From positions 62,001 through 126,000 of the forward strand of contig NZ_BMVM01000018.1 in assembly GCF_014650715.1 (NCBI RefSeq): a DNA stretch of 64,000 nt. Reading direction: 5' to 3'. How positions within the stretch are numbered: position 1 is the stretch's first letter; every line of letters begins with the position of its first letter. The translations under genes were made by a program, and so were the position numbers. Positions 61,754-64,000 of this stretch are shown piece after piece. The notes under the pieces are model-generated. The model did not search any database. It saw only the letters and a program-made list of their open reading frames with translations, and had not been told where the DNA came from. The stretch comes from Streptomyces bluensis. GTDB taxonomy: Bacteria > Actinomycetota > Actinomycetes > Streptomycetales > Streptomycetaceae.

Positions 61754-63372
61754 AGGACGGCGTGAACGGCGTCGCGCTCGCCGTCTTCATCTTCTTCTTC
61801 CTGGCCGTCACGGTCATGGGCTTCCTGGCCGCCCGCTGGCGCAAGGCCGAGAACGAGCACAGCCTCGACGAATGGGGCCTGGGCGGACGGTCGTTCGGCA
61901 CCTGGGTCACCTGGTTCCTGCTCGGCGGCGACCTGTACACGGCCTACACCTTCGTGGCGGTGCCGGCGGCGATCTACGCGGCGGGTGCGGCCGGCTTCTT
62001 CGCGGTGCCCTACACGATCCTGATCTACCCGCTGATCTTCACGTTCCTGCCCCGTCTGTGGTCGGTGTCCCACAAGCACGGCTACGTGACGACGTCGGAC
62101 TTCGTGCGCGGCCGGTTCGGCTCGAAGGGCCTGTCGCTGGCGGTGGCCCTCACCGGCATCCTGGCGACGATGCCGTACATCGCGCTCCAACTGGTCGGCA
62201 TCCAGGCCGTGCTGGACGTGATGGGTGTCGGCGGCGGCGAGAACACCCACTGGTTCATCAAGGACCTGCCGCTGCTGATCGCCTTCGGTGTGCTGGCCGC
62301 GTACACGTACTCCTCGGGTCTGCGTGCCCCGGCGCTGATCGCGTTCGTGAAGGACACGCTGATCTACCTCGTCATCGCGGTGGCGATCATCTACATCCCG
62401 ATCAAGCTGGGCGGCTTCGACGAGATCTTCGCCAAGGCGGGGGACGCGTTCGCCCAGACCAACCCGGCGACGGACAAACCACGCGGTGCCGTCGTACCGC
62501 CGGAGGCCGGCCACTGGACGTACGCCACCCTGGCTCTCGGCTCGGCGCTCGCGCTCTTCATGTACCCGCACTCGATCACGGCGACGCTGTCCTCGAAGAG
62601 CCGTGAGGTGATCCGCCGCAACACCACGATCCTGCCGCTGTACTCCCTGATGCTGGGCCTGCTCGCGCTGCTGGGCTTCATGGCGATCGCGGCCGGCATC
62701 AACGTCAGCAACGGGCAGCTGGCCATCCCTCAGCTGTTCGAGGACATGTTCCCGGACTGGTTCGCGGGCGTGGCCTTCGCGGCGATCGGCATCGGCGCGC
62801 TCGTCCCGGCGGCCATCATGTCCATCGCGGCCGCGAACCTCTTCACCCGCAACATCTACAAGGACTTCCTCAAGCCGGACGCGACGGCCGAGCAGGAGAC
62901 CAAGGTCTCGAAGCTGGTGTCGCTCCTGGTGAAGGTGGGCGCCCTGGCGTTCGTCCTCACGATGGACAAGACGGTCGCCATCAACTTCCAGCTGCTGGGC
63001 GGCATCTGGATCCTGCAGACCTTCCCGGCGCTGGTCGGCGGCCTGTTCACACGCTGGTTCCACCGCTGGGCGCTGCTCGCGGGCTGGGCGGTCGGCATGG
63101 TGTACGGCACGGTGGCCGCGTACGGTGTCGCTTCCCCGACCCAGAAGCACTTCGGCGGCTCCAACGCGGAGATTCCGGGTCTCGGCGAGATCGGCTACAT
63201 CGGTCTGACGGCGTTCGTGCTCAATGTGATCGTCACGGTCGTCCTCACCTTCGTCCTGAAGGCGGCCAAGGCCCCCGAGGGAATCGACGAGACGAAGCCG
63301 GAGGACTACACGGCGGACGCGGGCGACAAGGGTGTGTCGGTGGTACTGCCGAAGGTGGGCGCCGGTCACTGA
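61750..63372 (+). CDS. mctP: Monocarboxylate uptake permease (SSS family)
   Basis: A 540-residue sodium:solute symporter with about 13 membrane helices. Conserved features include the opening VFIFFFLAVTVMGFLAARWR, GGDLYTAYTFVAVPAAIYA and PHSITATLSSKSREVIRRNT. It is close to MctP, which takes up lactate, pyruvate, acetate or propionate. GTG at 61750 overlaps the DUF3311 stop. Its promoter should lie in 61334-61489. Confidence 0.9.
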   Translation: MKDGVNGVALAVFIFFFLAVTVMGFLAARWRKAENEHSLDEWGLGGRSFGTWVTWFLLGGDLYTAYTFVAVPAAIYAAGAAGFFAVPYTILIYPLIFTFLPRLWSVSHKHGYVTTSDFVRGRFGSKGLSLAVALTGILATMPYIALQLVGIQAVLDVMGVGGGENTHWFIKDLPLLIAFGVLAAYTYSSGLRAPALIAFVKDTLIYLVIAVAIIYIPIKLGGFDEIFAKAGDAFAQTNPATDKPRGAVVPPEAGHWTYATLALGSALALFMYPHSITATLSSKSREVIRRNTTILPLYSLMLGLLALLGFMAIAAGINVSNGQLAIPQLFEDMFPDWFAGVAFAAIGIGALVPAAIMSIAAANLFTRNIYKDFLKPDATAEQETKVSKLVSLLVKVGALAFVLTMDKTVAINFQLLGGIWILQTFPALVGGLFTRWFHRWALLAGWAVGMVYGTVAAYGVASPTQKHFGGSNAEIPGLGEIGYIGLTAFVLNVIVTVVLTFVLKAAKAPEGIDETKPEDYTADAGDKGVSVVLPKVGAGH

Positions 63373-63404
63373 GGGCGGCGCGGGGTCTGCCCCCACTCCT
63401 CGAA

Positions 63405-63441
63405 CGCCGGACGGCTGAGTATTCAGCCCGTCCGGCGTTTT
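63405..63441 (+). terminator. Terminator after mctP
   Basis: CGCCGGACGGCTGA pairs with TCAGCC-C-GTCCGGCG (one bulged C) around a 4-base loop, followed by TTTTG. It is a clear intrinsic terminator 33 bases past mctP. Confidence 0.88.
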
Positions 63442-63489
63442 GACGACGCGGCCGTCAAGACCGACGAGCCGTCCGGCACACTCCTCACC

Positions 63490-63993
63490 ATGGACATCAC
63501 GATCAGGCAGGCGCGACCCGACGAGTACGGGGCGATCGGGGAGATCACCGCGCAGGCGTACCTGGGCGACGGTCTGCTCGACTTCGGGGAGAGCGACGCG
63601 TACCTCGGCGAGCTGCGGGACGTGGCCAAGCGGGCCGCGGCGGCCGAGGTGTTCGTCGCCGTCGGGGACGGCCGGGTGCTCGGCGCGGTGACCTTCGTGG
63701 CGGCCGGCGGGCCCATGGCCGACATCGCGCGCCCCGGCGAGGCGGAGATACGGATGCTCGCGGTAGCCGGTGAGGGCCGGGGCCGGGGTGCCGGGGAGGC
63801 GCTCGTCCGTGCGTGCGTCGAGCGGGCGCGGGCCACGCCCGGCTGCGTCCGCATGGTCCTGTCCACCCAGCGCTCCATGCACGCGGCCCACCGGCTCTAC
63901 GAGCGCCTGGGGTTCACCCGCACTCCCGACCGCGACTGGAACCCGCTCCCGGAGCTCGACATCGCTCTCCTGACCTATGAACTGACACTCTGA
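63490..63993 (+). CDS. GNAT family N-acetyltransferase
   Basis: A 167-residue GNAT protein: TIRQARPDEYGAIGEITAQAY, IRMLAVAGEGRGRGAGEALV (acetyl-CoA pyrophosphate loop, R/Q-x-x-G-x-G/A) and MHAAHRLYERLGFTRTPDRD. The acceptor is unknown. ATG at 63490; complete, stop just before the window end. Confidence 0.93.
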   Translation: MDITIRQARPDEYGAIGEITAQAYLGDGLLDFGESDAYLGELRDVAKRAAAAEVFVAVGDGRVLGAVTFVAAGGPMADIARPGEAEIRMLAVAGEGRGRGAGEALVRACVERARATPGCVRMVLSTQRSMHAAHRLYERLGFTRTPDRDWNPLPELDIALLTYELTL

Positions 63994-64000
63994 CACCACC

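Noticed and set aside
61636..63999. 787-residue minus-strand frame
   Set aside because: Shadow of mctP and the GNAT gene; very charged, repetitive composition and no motif.

Overview
The window is a GC-rich actinobacterial chromosome segment, almost certainly Streptomyces. The evidence is the very high G+C, frequent GTG starts and overlapping GTGA/ATGA start-stop junctions. It also carries a characteristic gene set and order: kgd, malic enzyme, sodN/sodX, the eshB encapsulin, ushX-sigH, wblE, nagB, dasDCB-dasA and dasR. I recognise much of this order as the block around kgd to dasR in Streptomyces coelicolor; this is recall, not an alignment. No tRNA, rRNA or CRISPR array was seen.

Region 1 (1-860) holds the 3' end of kgd and a strong hairpin terminator. 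Region 2 (897-23163) is the most striking part: thirteen genes on the minus strand, mostly touching or overlapping. In transcription order they are Trypco1-like, trypsin-VMAP, MoxR ATPase, vWA protein (SAV_2336 type), fxsA precursor peptide, FxsB radical SAM/SPASM maturase, aKG-HExxH peptide hydroxylase, TIR-STAND-TPR protein (FxsT type), then a second block of Trypco1-like, ChlI-type ATPase, ChlD-like vWA protein, CHAT protease and a second TIR-STAND-TPR protein. A cyclophane-type RiPP cassette is therefore sandwiched between two MoxR/vWA NTPase modules that carry protease and TIR/STAND domains. This looks like a conflict or signalling super-locus that makes or senses a modified peptide. The fxsA peptide ends FNNAF rather than the canonical FxSxx.

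Region 3 (23164-33788) contains DUF6104, a DUF4097/PadR operon with a palindromic operator, a small HTH plus Clp-N pair under two perfect GTCAAC/GTTGAC palindromes, a zinc-binding dehydrogenase, malic enzyme, a polar amino-acid ABC transporter and a methyltransferase. Region 4 (33901-45909) contains a CGNR zinc-finger regulator, nickel superoxide dismutase with its maturation protease, a two-component system with a PepSY protein, a family 2B encapsulin with its polyprenyl transferase cargo, a PGRP-type amidase, a PLP desulfhydrase/deaminase and a Na+/H+ antiporter.

Region 5 (45969-51912) contains a UBP zinc finger, the ushX-sigH stress sigma operon with a GGGTAC-type promoter, a lipid kinase, wblE with a Crp-like site, and a PdtaS-type sensor kinase. 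Region 6 (52213-59245) is the aminosugar regulon: nagB, dasD, dasC, dasB, dasA and dasR, with four dre-like DasR boxes and a 21-bp inverted repeat between dasA and dasB. Region 7 (59249-61333) is decaying. A cstA remnant has a stop codon, a frameshift and an insertion by a dead IS605-type TnpB element, and the following ybdD is frameshifted. Region 8 (61490-63993) holds the DUF3311-mctP monocarboxylate transporter pair, a terminator and a GNAT acetyltransferase.
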